From positions 1 to 6,618 of the forward strand of contig JAFACJ010000698.1 in assembly GCA_023425615.1 (NCBI GenBank): a stretch of DNA of 6,618 nucleotides, written 5' to 3'. The position numbers and the translations under genes were made by a program. Origin of the DNA: Actinomycetes bacterium (GTDB lineage Bacteria > Actinomycetota > Actinomycetes > Streptosporangiales > Streptosporangiaceae). The notes beneath the pieces are model-generated. The model ran no database searches. It was not told the origin of the DNA and saw nothing but the letters and a program-made list of their open reading frames with translations. The number at the start of each line of letters is the position of its first letter. The stretch's first letter is position 1. Below, one piece after another: positions 1 to 5,245 of the stretch.

Positions 1-1
1 C

Positions 2-346
2 TGCCTGTCGGACACCGTCACCGCCCTGGACCCCGGCTGGGACGGGCGCTACCTGGCGACCCGCCGCCTGGTCCTCACCGCCCCCGCCCTCCTCGCCTAC
101 GTCGACCACCACCGCACCGGAGTGGAGGACCGGGCCACCGCCCTCCTGGCCGACAAACTCCACCTCCCCGAGGACGACTTCCGCCTCAACGTGCTGGCCC
201 GCCTCACCACCACCTGCTGGAGCGTCGCCGCCCGCACCTGGGTCCGCCAGAACGGCGAAGGCGCCCGCCCCGCCCTCCTGTCCTCCCTGAACCAAGCCCA
301 CCGATCCGTCCCCGCCGGCCTGACCCTCTCCTCCCCGGCCACATGA
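2..346 (+). CDS. TetR-family transcriptional regulator, C-terminal part (5' end outside window)
   Basis: The reading frame is open from the window edge to TGA at 344-346, giving 114 residues. It is alpha-helical and rich in Ala, Leu and Arg. The pattern (LDPGWDGRYLATRRLVL, then AYVDHHRTGVEDR, then LARLTTTCWSVAARTW) resembles the C-terminal ligand-binding and dimerisation half of actinobacterial TetR/AcrR regulators, where a long helix with an A-x-x-W pattern sits near the end. The DNA-binding helix-turn-helix would lie upstream, so the operator and ligand cannot be judged. Codons end almost always in G or C. An intrinsic terminator starts about 95 bp after the stop, so this is probably the last gene of its transcript. 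The family call rests on recognising the pattern, not on an alignment. Confidence 0.7.
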   Translation, partial: CLSDTVTALDPGWDGRYLATRRLVLTAPALLAYVDHHRTGVEDRATALLADKLHLPEDDFRLNVLARLTTTCWSVAARTWVRQNGEGARPALLSSLNQAHRSVPAGLTLSSPAT

Positions 347-442
347 GCAGGGCATGCGAGCCAGCTCCACCAACGTCCACGCACGTCTTGATCCACACCG
401 ATGGACACCTGGAGACAGGCCCAGACCCCATGGGCACCGCAT

Positions 443-484
443 CCTCAGGAGAACCCCACATCTCCTGAGGACTTTTTGCTTTTA
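443..484 (+). terminator. Rho-independent terminator after the TetR-family gene
   Basis: A perfect 10-bp stem, CCTCAGGAGA (443-452) with TCTCCTGAGG (461-470), encloses an 8-nt loop. It is followed by a T-rich tail at 473-483 (TTTTTGCTTTT). The tail lies only on the plus-strand side, so it would end transcripts from the TetR-family gene. Confidence 0.85.
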
Positions 485-503
485 AGGGGAGAGAAATCAA
501 AGC

Positions 504-810
504 TCAAGGCCCTAAGGGGAGGAGGTCAAGAAAATGGGTTCTGCCGAGGAGGTCGGGTGAACGACCCGGCTCGGCATACGTCACCGGAATGTCGTGGGCG
601 AACGCTTCGCGGGCGCGGACCAGCACAGGAGTGCCCGCATGGACGCCCAGCGACTCCGCTCCGCGACAGCCGACGAGGCGGGGGCCTGGTCACGGTCACT
701 TCGAACCGAGGGGCCGGTCCCAGGGACTTGAGCTTTCCGTTGAAGGCACTGCGGCTCTGGCCGCCCTCGCGGAAAGGCTGCCTGAAACGGACTCTGGTCG
801 CCGTGGTCGG
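504..810 (-). pseudogene. Degraded GntR/UTRA-type regulator, C-terminal effector domain only
   Basis: Minus-strand translation gives two adjacent blocks in different frames that together look like the ligand-binding (UTRA-like) half of a GntR regulator. Block A (about 810 to 682) reads VRFRQPFREGG, SRSAFNGKLKSLG, then RFEVTVTRPP. Block B (about 681 to 504) reads ESLGVHAGTPVLVRAREAF, then AHDIPVTYAEPG, and ends at TGA 504-506. LGV-x-AGTPVLVR-x-R is a hallmark of this family. The frames join at a run of five G (680-684 on plus), so a single-base change there is the simplest break. An in-frame stop at 811-813 and no helix-turn-helix upstream show that the N-terminal DNA-binding half is gone. Codons in both blocks are GC-ending as in functional genes, so decay looks recent. 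It should make no working regulator. Confidence 0.65.
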
Positions 811-1000
811 TCAATCACAGCTGGCAGTCGAATCCCTGTGCGGCCTGTACGGCCAGGACCACCGTTCCAGGATCCGGGTGGTGCATGACATGCGCGCTTT
901 CCTTTCCTGCGGGAAAACGGGATCGCATTGATGGGACGAGTTCGGAATGATCCGGAACCGACCGGCGGCTGCTGTAAGATCGGCGGCCATCCCCCGATCT
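811..1000. other. Leader region before the secreted propeller-like gene
   Basis: No gene is supported here. Small inverted repeats are present: GGCC at 842-845 with GGCC at 851-854, GCAT/ATGC around 883-893, and TTTCC (903-907) with GGAAA (912-916). TAAGAT at 975-980 could be a -10 box for the downstream gene, and GGAACC at 954-959 lies 15 bp upstream of it. Neither is a convincing standard promoter pair. Confidence 0.3.
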
Positions 1001-1004
1001 GGAG
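1001..1004 (+). promoter_or_regulatory. Ribosome binding site that decides the GTG start at 1013
   Basis: GGAG sits 8 nt before GTG 1013. The codons that follow encode a typical signal peptide. The in-frame ATG at 947 would put a charged 22-residue extension before that signal peptide, so GTG is preferred. Confidence 0.7.
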
Positions 1005-1012
1005 TCGACCAC

Positions 1013-2071
1013 GTGAAGAAACTGCTCGGCTGTGTTCTGCCGCTGGTCGTTCTTCTCCTCGCCACCGCCTCTGACGGTGCCGCCGTGTCCAGGTGGAGGG
1101 TGCATCAGGAAACCGGAAAGTTCCTGGTGGATCTCATCGAGACGGTCGGCCGAGGCGACACCTGGTTCTTCGGCGAGCGCCTGGGCGTTGACTGGCCTGC
1201 GTCGTTCCACTGGGACGGCAGGAGGATCCGGGAGGTCCCCCTTCCCCGGGGGATCAAGGGGATCATCCATGACGTCGACTTCGTCTCGGCGGACGAGGGC
1301 TGGGCCGTCGGTAGCTGGTACATCGGGGAGGTTCTCTTCGTCCTGCGCTGGGACGGGAAGGCGTGGAAGGTCGTCAGGCGAGAGTCCGAGACGGATGGAT
1401 TCCCTCAGGTCAAGGCGCTCGGCGGCGGTGCCGCGCTCGTCACCGGGGTGTCGGAGTCCGAGGACGAGAACACCGAGGTGCACTGGAAGTTCGATGGGCG
1501 CACCTGGACGGAGGAGGAGAGCGAACTCGTCCTGTCCGACTTCTCCCGGCAGTACGCGCTCGGTTCGCGGCCGGCGGGGCAGGAACTGCTCCGATGGAAC
1601 GGCAAGGTCTGGACGAGAGTCCCTGTCGATGTGCTGCCAGAGTCCATCAAGGGCCATGAGGTCGCGCTCGGCGAACTGGAGGACGGGCCGACCGGAGAGA
1701 TCTGGATGACGGTCGAGCAGTACACGAGTGACGAATCCGCCGCGACCCATCTACTGCACTGGAACGGCGGGTACTGGAGCCGTGAACTCGTACCGCTGCC
1801 CTCCGTCCACTCCCACGTCAGCCTGATCTCCTCCGATGGACGCGGCGGCCTCTGGCTCTCCGGCCACAGCGGCGGCCTTCTCTGGGACGAGAACCCCCCA
1901 GGCTCGCCCTTCCTGTACCACCGCCTCCCCTCCGGCCAGTGGGAGGCGGTCGCGACGAACAAAACCTTCTACGACATGGCCCTCGTTCCGGGCACGACCT
2001 CCCTGTGGGCCGCCGGCCGCTACGGCTTCTGGGACACGGAGGCCGTCTTCACCTCCGGAAGCCCCCGCTGA
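1013..2071 (+). CDS. Secreted protein with W-[DN]-G-x-x-W repeats, probable beta-propeller
   Basis: The 352-residue product starts with two Lys and a long hydrophobic run (about 4-19), then an Ala-rich site near 20-24 (ASDGAA), which is a Sec-type signal peptide. C7 lies too close to the N-terminus to be a lipobox cysteine. The mature part repeats W/F-[DN]-G-x-x-W at about 67 (degenerate), 113, 160, 195 and 250, with a degenerate copy near 305. These alternate with small-residue strands such as EGWAVG (95-100), LWLSG (280-284) and LWAAG (331-335). This alternation is typical of blades in WD40/Kelch-like beta-propellers, so a single-domain propeller of five to seven blades is inferred. No catalytic residues stand out, so a binding or scaffold role outside the cell is the best guess. 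It appears to be a single-gene unit, and its only recognisable upstream neighbour is the broken regulator. No exact family is recognised. Confidence 0.8.
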   Translation: MKKLLGCVLPLVVLLLATASDGAAVSRWRVHQETGKFLVDLIETVGRGDTWFFGERLGVDWPASFHWDGRRIREVPLPRGIKGIIHDVDFVSADEGWAVGSWYIGEVLFVLRWDGKAWKVVRRESETDGFPQVKALGGGAALVTGVSESEDENTEVHWKFDGRTWTEEESELVLSDFSRQYALGSRPAGQELLRWNGKVWTRVPVDVLPESIKGHEVALGELEDGPTGEIWMTVEQYTSDESAATHLLHWNGGYWSRELVPLPSVHSHVSLISSDGRGGLWLSGHSGGLLWDENPPGSPFLYHRLPSGQWEAVATNKTFYDMALVPGTTSLWAAGRYGFWDTEAVFTSGSPR

Positions 2072-2245
2072 GCGAACACCTGCCCGAACGCCCACGGCGT
2101 CCCACACGATCGTCACCCCACCGCGGATTCAGGACGCCGACGAGCGGCTCGAATCCGCGCTCTGGGACCCCGAAAGAGCCGGCCCGACCACAGGCCGGAA
2201 AGCGACCAGGCCCGCCACACGAGTTCGTGTGGCGGGCCTGACCGG
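2072..2245. other. Stem-loop-rich spacer between propeller gene and tRNA fragment
   Basis: No gene is supported. There are three inverted repeats in a row. The first is CGCGGATTC (2122-2130) with GAATCCGCG (2151-2159), with an inner GCCG/CGGC stem at 2136-2148. The second is CCGGCC (2179-2184) with GGCCGG (2193-2198). The third is the 16-bp hairpin at 2207-2240, listed separately. The first two lie after the stop at 2071 and may end that transcript, but no T-run follows them. Confidence 0.5.
2207..2240 (-). terminator. Perfect 16-bp hairpin downstream of the tRNA-Ser 3' end
   Basis: CAGGCCCGCCACACGA (2207-2222) pairs perfectly with 2225-2240 around a 2-nt centre. On the minus strand it begins 5 nt after the tRNA CCA and is followed by a weak T stretch (GCTTTCC), the usual position for a tRNA terminator. 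It probably belonged to the intact tRNA-Ser transcript before the gene was split. Confidence 0.6.
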
Positions 2246-2303
2246 TGGCGGAGGTGGCGAGATTTGAACTCGCGATGGGCTTGCACCCAAACCGCATTAG
2301 CAG
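2246..2303 (-). tRNA. Truncated tRNA-Ser(GCT), 3' half only: integration scar (att site)
   Basis: Reading the minus strand from 2303 there is an anticodon loop CTGCTAA (anticodon GCT at 2301-2299), then TGCGG of the 3' anticodon stem. A class II variable arm follows (GGG/CCC stem). The T arm is GCGAG-TTCAAAT-CTCGC (2273-2257), the 3' acceptor strand is CACCTCC (2256-2250), and G73 and CCA are encoded at 2249-2246. A long variable arm with GCT identifies serine. The 5' half is missing: CCGCA should precede the loop but the sequence is ACGGT, and no GGAGGTG acceptor strand or D arm occurs upstream. It is therefore not a functional tRNA. A 3' fragment from the anticodon loop onward is the typical crossover segment of tyrosine-recombinase elements, so this is probably the attachment site at one end of an integrated element lying at higher coordinates. 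Confidence 0.85.
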
Positions 2304-2336
2304 ACCGTTCCGCCCCGTTGGGCCCTGTTTGGCGGC

Positions 2337-2352
2337 GATGTCCTAGGACGTC
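2337..2352. repeat. Near-perfect 16-bp palindrome beside the att site
   Basis: GTCCTAGGAC (2340-2349) is a perfect palindrome. It extends to GATGTCCTAGGACGTC (2337-2352) with one non-complementary pair. It could be an operator for a dimeric protein acting on the element end. No regulator is tied to it. Confidence 0.5.
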
Positions 2353-2422
2353 TCACCGCTGGTCAGGGCCCTTTCGTCGTTGGGGCCCGTTGGGGATCGT
2401 CGGGGGCGGGCTGGGGCGCTTG

Positions 2423-2459
2423 GTGCCATCACAGTGCCATCAGAGGTGCCGTGTGCCAC
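2423..2459 (+). repeat. Four GTGCC(A) repeats near the att site, candidate integrase arm sites
   Basis: GTGCCATCA occurs at 2423-2431 and 2434-2442, exactly 11 bp (one helical turn) apart. GTGCCG follows at 2446-2451 and GTGCCAC at 2453-2459. Short direct repeats 100-200 bp from the crossover core match where tyrosine integrases bind arm-type sites. The assignment is by position and spacing only. Confidence 0.5.
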
Positions 2460-2506
2460 GCTCCGGGGCAGGCCGCGGCGGGGGCGTACATTGCGGATCG
2501 GAACGC

Positions 2507-2528
2507 GCGGCCTCCCGTGGGAGGCCGC
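2507..2528 (-). terminator. Hairpin after the PD-(D/E)XK gene
   Basis: GCGGCCTCCC (2507-2516) pairs perfectly with GGGAGGCCGC (2519-2528) around GT, 12 bp after the minus-strand stop at 2541. There is no real T-run, as is common for GC-rich actinomycete terminators. Confidence 0.6.
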
Positions 2529-2540
2529 AGTCTTAGCGGC

Positions 2541-3548
2541 TCAGACCTCAGCATCGTCATCCTCGACATCAGGGTCGACGAGTTGGTCGAGGGTCACCTT
2601 GATGGGCTGAGCCTTGCCCAGCTTGCTCGCGCTGGTGACGGGCGGCAGCGCCCGGACGGGGATGAGGTGGACACGGACACCCGACACGGTGACGAAGGGG
2701 AACCCGGTCTTGCTCTCGCTCTCGTTCGGGAGATCGAGCACACGGCCGGTCAGGTTGATGATGACCAGATAGGCGAAGGACTTCCCGTGGTCCATCGCAT
2801 ACTGGACCGCCTGGTGTAGCCCCTTGCCGAGTTCCCGCCGGCCGCGGTCTTTCATGTCCAGCAGCTTGACCTCGCCGACGAACGGGTCCTCGCCGTCGAG
2901 GTCGAAAAGAACATCCGACGTGCCAGCAGGCGACTGGGCCTGGGAGTAGGGCATGTTGATGCCTTCGCTGAAGAGGAACTTCCGCAGGTCGCGGTCGTAG
3001 ACCTCCTCCATCTTCTGCGTGTCGGCCATCGCCTCCGCGTGGAGCTGCTCACGCTCGAACCACTCGACCCGGCGGACGTAGCGCTCCAGCACGTAGATCG
3101 TGTTGCTTGCGTCGGAGATCCGGTCGAGCCAGTACTCGAACAGTGGTGCTAGGACACGTTGAGCGAAGTCCTGCCACCGATGGGTGATGTTGCGCTCGAC
3201 GCTGACCCCGTTGGTCCATTCGAGAGAGAACCTCGTAGGGTCACTGGCTGTCTCGTCACGTTTGAGGGCGTATTCGATCCATTTCCAGATCAGCGTTGCC
3301 CTGCCGCCCTCGGTTCTGCTCGTCCCCCAGTGGAATCTGGAGTTACTGCGCAGCAGTTGGAGGAACTCCTCAAGGTCTAGATCGTCCTCTGCCCCTGCCG
3401 CCTCTTCGAGGATGCTGCGTAGCAAGGGCTGCCCCGATACCCAAGCATGGAACATGCGGACTTCTTGGCCGGCGTCTGCGAAGTTCGCTCGTTCCAGGCG
3501 CCGGTATCGCTCAGCGAGCTGTGAGGGCAGGTTCTTGCCGTAGTTCAT
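2541..3548 (-). CDS. PD-(D/E)XK nuclease-like protein with helical N-terminal domain
   Basis: The 335-residue protein has a C-terminal part with the order expected of a PD-(D/E)XK nuclease core. A helix holds Y-D-R-D-L-R-K-F-L (184-192), then G-T-S-D-V-L-F-D-L (209-217, with the metal-binding Asp at 212), then G-E-V-K-L-L-D (225-231, Glu 226 and Lys 228). A helix with HQAVQYA (245-251) follows, then a hydrophobic strand FAYLVIINL. All core residues are present, so it may cut DNA. The N-terminal ~180 residues are predicted helical, Arg/Glu/Trp-rich and unrecognised; they could recognise the target or a partner. The C-terminus is acidic (DPDVEDDDAEV). ATG 3548 is chosen because AGAGG (3557-3561) is 8 nt upstream; the in-frame GTG at 3557 lies inside that site. 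Codon use looks less GC-biased by eye than in the left-hand genes, in keeping with transfer. No partner gene is adjacent. A defence role is possible but unproven. Confidence 0.75.
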   Translation of the reverse strand: MNYGKNLPSQLAERYRRLERANFADAGQEVRMFHAWVSGQPLLRSILEEAAGAEDDLDLEEFLQLLRSNSRFHWGTSRTEGGRATLIWKWIEYALKRDETASDPTRFSLEWTNGVSVERNITHRWQDFAQRVLAPLFEYWLDRISDASNTIYVLERYVRRVEWFEREQLHAEAMADTQKMEEVYDRDLRKFLFSEGINMPYSQAQSPAGTSDVLFDLDGEDPFVGEVKLLDMKDRGRRELGKGLHQAVQYAMDHGKSFAYLVIINLTGRVLDLPNESESKTGFPFVTVSGVRVHLIPVRALPPVTSASKLGKAQPIKVTLDQLVDPDVEDDDAEV

Positions 3549-3556
3549 CTGGCGCA

Positions 3557-3561
3557 CCTCT
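3557..3561 (-). promoter_or_regulatory. Ribosome binding site fixing the ATG start at 3548
   Basis: On the minus strand AGAGG is followed by 8 nt and then ATG (3548-3546). The alternative in-frame GTG (3557-3555) overlaps this element and has no site of its own. Confidence 0.65.
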
Positions 3562-3824
3562 AGTCATGCTCGGGCCCGCCCCGGTGGCGGCGCGCATTCG
3601 GATCATGCATGGTGAGCACTCCGTGTGTGCGACTACCCCGAGAATTAGTTCGAATGAACCAGCCTGCAGAGCAACCTCTGCTCTCCGTCGAAATGATCTC
3701 TATCTCGACGGCGTGGCGATCCGACGGCGAAGCGGTCGTTCGCAGGTGAGATCAACGCCTTCCGAGTACTTCACGGCCTGGACACGATGCTCTGCTTTCG
3801 AGGGGCATGTCATGGTTCGGGCTC
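3562..3824. other. Divergent intergenic region with small inverted repeats
   Basis: The region separates the minus-strand nuclease-like gene from the plus-strand membrane protein gene, so it should hold both promoters. No gene is supported. Visible structure: GTTC-GAAT-GAAC at 3648-3659; AGAGCA (3668-3673) with TGCTCT (3679-3684); CCGTCGA (3685-3691) with TCGACGG (3705-3711); and CGACGGCG repeated directly at 3706 and 3722. The inverted repeats could be operators. No -35/-10 pair is convincing for the nuclease-like gene. Confidence 0.4.
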
Positions 3825-3830
3825 TACCTT
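3825..3830 (+). promoter_or_regulatory. Candidate -10 box (TACCTT) for a leaderless start at 3837
   Basis: TACCTT fits the actinobacterial TANNNT -10 pattern and lies 6 nt before ATG 3837. Transcription would then begin at or near the start codon. No Shine-Dalgarno sequence precedes this ATG, which favours a leaderless mRNA. No clear -35 box is visible. Confidence 0.4.
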
Positions 3831-3836
3831 CGCGGC

Positions 3837-4220
3837 ATGGACGCCGAGGAGACGAATCCCCTTGAGGGCGAGCGAGGCAGGGCTGAGGGAGCGGCTGGCG
3901 GCCGGCCTCACCGTAGGTGGCCGGTGGCGGTCGGCAGGGCGGTGGGTATCGGCTTGGTCGCGGTCTTCGCCGTGATCGGTGTCGCCGCTACCGGGTACGT
4001 GGCGTTGAATGGGTTCCCGCAGGACCAGTCGGCGGAGGCGTGCTCGAACGACCGCCAGGCCGCGGAAGCGTTCATGCAGCGGGCGACAAGTCTCAACGCT
4101 CCGCAGTCTCCGGAGGCGCGGTATGAGGCGCGGCTGTGGGCGCGGGTCATCGCTGGTGCGCCGGATTGCTTCGACGCGAAGGACGTTGCCGCGGCTCGGG
4201 AGTACCTCGATCGGGGTTAG
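3837..4220 (+). CDS. Small membrane-anchored protein with short extracytoplasmic domain, function unknown
   Basis: The 127-residue protein has a charged N-terminus (DAEETNPLEGERGR) and a basic stretch (HRRWPVAVGR). One hydrophobic helix follows at about 36-58, and then a ~67-residue C-terminal domain. That domain has two cysteines (C69 and C111), a natural pair for a disulfide outside the membrane, and is mostly predicted helical (QAAEAFMQRA, SPEARYEARLWARVI, AAAREYLD). The basic residues before the helix favour N-in/C-out topology. ATG 3837 is preferred for its leaderless geometry. ATG 3807 would add ten residues but has a purine-rich GAGGGG only 1 nt upstream, too close to act. The secreted-protein gene follows after 107 bp on the same strand, so the two may be related in function. 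No family is recognised. Confidence 0.65.
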   Translation: MDAEETNPLEGERGRAEGAAGGRPHRRWPVAVGRAVGIGLVAVFAVIGVAATGYVALNGFPQDQSAEACSNDRQAAEAFMQRATSLNAPQSPEARYEARLWARVIAGAPDCFDAKDVAAAREYLDRG

Positions 4221-4317
4221 GTCGCGGTGGTGTGACGGTCTGGCGACGGCCCGGTCATTCCCTTCCCCTCGCTCGAGGTGTGGCGCGTCCAATGGGATTC
4301 TCATCCCTCGACGAGAC

Positions 4318-4321
4318 GGAG
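4318..4321 (+). promoter_or_regulatory. Ribosome binding site for the secreted protein at 4328
   Basis: GGAG lies 6 nt before ATG 4328, which begins a clean signal peptide. The same frame is open upstream to about 4136 but those codons show no secretion signal, so 4328 is the start. Confidence 0.7.
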
Positions 4322-4327
4322 CAACCC

Positions 4328-5035
4328 ATGATCCGCACGTTCGCCGCCGCAGCCGTCGTCGCGACCGCCGGGTCCCTGGCCTCTCCCGTCCAGGCCGCGC
4401 CCGCAGGGTGGGTGAAGGTGTCGCCGGACCCGGTCGTCGTCTACCCGGATCGGTCGACGTGGGTGACGGTCACGGTGGACTTCGGGACGGACCGCAAGAT
4501 CTATGGGACGGTCCTGGCCGAGATGAAGCCGGCGGGAGGGGGCGGCTACAACTACGGAAATCTCTCCGACCCGGACGGGGATGGCATCTGGGTGGGGAGG
4601 ATCAAGTTCGATGACGGGTCGGCGGGCCGCCTGGGCCGGTGGAACGTGGAGACTTCAGCGATCGCCGAGGACACCTCGGAGACTCTCCAGGGCCCCACGG
4701 GTGGGTTCCGGTTGTCGGGGGCGACACGGACAACGGCCGCGGTGAAGCCGAAGAGCGTGGCGCGGGGCGGGTCGGTGAAGGTCTCCGGCAAGGTGTCGAC
4801 GTTCCTGCAGTTCGGATACTTCAGCGGCTCGGCTGGCCGGTCGGTGAAGGTGTACTTCCGGAAGTCCGGCGCGAAGAAGTGGGTGTACGCGAGCTCAGCG
4901 CGGACGGACGCCTCTGGCCGGTATGCGGTGGTGGTGCGGCCGAAGCAGTCGGGGTCGTGGCAGGTGCGGTTCGCGGGGACGGCGCAGCATCGGCCGTCGG
5001 TGAGCAAGGTGCTGTCGGTGCGGGTGCTCGGCTAG
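4328..5035 (+). CDS. Secreted two-domain beta-rich protein, C-terminal Ig-like domain
   Basis: The 235-residue product opens with a Sec signal peptide (MIRTFAAAAVVATAG, cleavage near VQA-AP at 23/24). The first mature domain (about 28-130) starts V-K-V-S-P-D-P and alternates beta strands with Gly-rich loops. It includes D-P-D-G-D-G (81-86), an Asp/Gly loop that could bind calcium. The second domain (about 138-235) reads VKPKSVARGGSVKVSGKVS, then G-R-S-V-K-V-Y-F-R, then WVYASSARTDASGRYAV, then GSWQVRFAGT. That is the strand pattern of bacterial Ig-like or fibronectin-like domains common in secreted actinomycete proteins, where G-x-W-x-V-x-F-x-G closes the sandwich. No catalytic motif is seen; binding to a surface, polymer or partner protein is likely. 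The terminator begins at the last base of the stop codon and opens the hairpin array. Confidence 0.75.
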   Translation: MIRTFAAAAVVATAGSLASPVQAAPAGWVKVSPDPVVVYPDRSTWVTVTVDFGTDRKIYGTVLAEMKPAGGGGYNYGNLSDPDGDGIWVGRIKFDDGSAGRLGRWNVETSAIAEDTSETLQGPTGGFRLSGATRTTAAVKPKSVARGGSVKVSGKVSTFLQFGYFSGSAGRSVKVYFRKSGAKKWVYASSARTDASGRYAVVVRPKQSGSWQVRFAGTAQHRPSVSKVLSVRVLG

Positions 5036-5063
5036 AAAACCCATCAGATTCTGATGGGTTTTC
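5035..5063 (+). terminator. Strong intrinsic terminator, first hairpin of the array
   Basis: A perfect 13-bp stem, GAAAACCCATCAG (5035-5047) with CTGATGGGTTTTC (5051-5063), has a 3-nt ATT loop. The A-tract and T-tract within the arms let it work in both directions, which suits its place between convergent genes. Confidence 0.85.
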
Positions 5064-5081
5064 CGCCCTGTGCCGCGGGCT

Positions 5082-5110
5082 GGAAACGGTGAAGATTCTT
5101 CACCGTTTTC
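5082..5110. repeat. Array hairpin 2
   Basis: AAACGGTGAAG (5084-5094) pairs perfectly with CTTCACCGTTT (5098-5108) around ATT. One G-T and one G-C pair extend it to 5082/5110, and a T-run lies in the right arm. Confidence 0.8.
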
Positions 5111-5132
5111 CGCCCCACGACTGTGGGCTGGG

Positions 5133-5155
5133 CTTGGTGGAGATTCTTCACCAGG
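5133..5155. repeat. Array hairpin 3
   Basis: CTTGGTGGAG (5133-5142) pairs with CTTCACCAGG (5146-5155) around ATT, with ten pairs including two G-T. The right arm shares CTTCACC with hairpin 2. Confidence 0.7.
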
Positions 5156-5190
5156 TCGAAGGTCGACCCCGCCCGCACCCGTGGCGGGCC

Positions 5191-5219
5191 CTACCTCCAT
5201 CAGAATCTGAGGGAAGTAG
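5191..5219. repeat. Array hairpin 4, inverted core
   Basis: 5191-5203 pairs with 5207-5219 at 11 of 13 positions (mismatches 5195/5215 and 5199/5211) around AAT. The segment CATCAGAATCTG (5198-5209) is the exact reverse complement of 5045-5056 in hairpin 1, so this copy is inverted. Confidence 0.7.
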
Positions 5220-5245
5220 AGGATCAGCTCCGCACGTACGAGCTC

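Noticed and set aside
401..931. Open frame of 176 codons on the plus strand
   Set aside because: It runs through the intrinsic terminator and opposite the GntR/UTRA remnant, and its translation is low-complexity with no recognisable pattern.
815..1750. Long open frame (311 codons) on the minus strand across the propeller gene
   Set aside because: It is a GC-rich antisense shadow. The plus-strand frame has a Shine-Dalgarno site, a signal peptide and regular repeats, while the minus translation is Arg/Pro/Asp-rich without any domain pattern.
2146..2160. GATTCGAGCC-like segment resembling a second tRNA T arm on the minus strand
   Set aside because: With TTC placed correctly in the loop the stem does not pair, and no acceptor or anticodon arm is nearby; it is the right side of the 2122-2159 stem-loop.
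2049..2297. Minus-strand frame reading through the tRNA fragment and stem-loops (contains GFEPL-like and SSNLAT-like text)
   Set aside because: Such peptides are typical false ORFs produced by translating tRNA T arms and their flanks.
2246..2345. Complete functional tRNA-Ser
   Set aside because: No 5' acceptor strand GGAGGTG, no D arm, and the 5' side of the anticodon stem does not pair.
3296..3865. Plus-strand frame of 189 codons opposite the nuclease-like gene
   Set aside because: It is a shadow. The minus strand carries the conserved protein with a ribosome binding site, and this translation has no domain pattern.
4136..4327. Upstream extension of the secreted-protein frame
   Set aside because: It overlaps the end of the preceding gene, has no ribosome binding site at its first ATG, and would bury the signal peptide at 4328.
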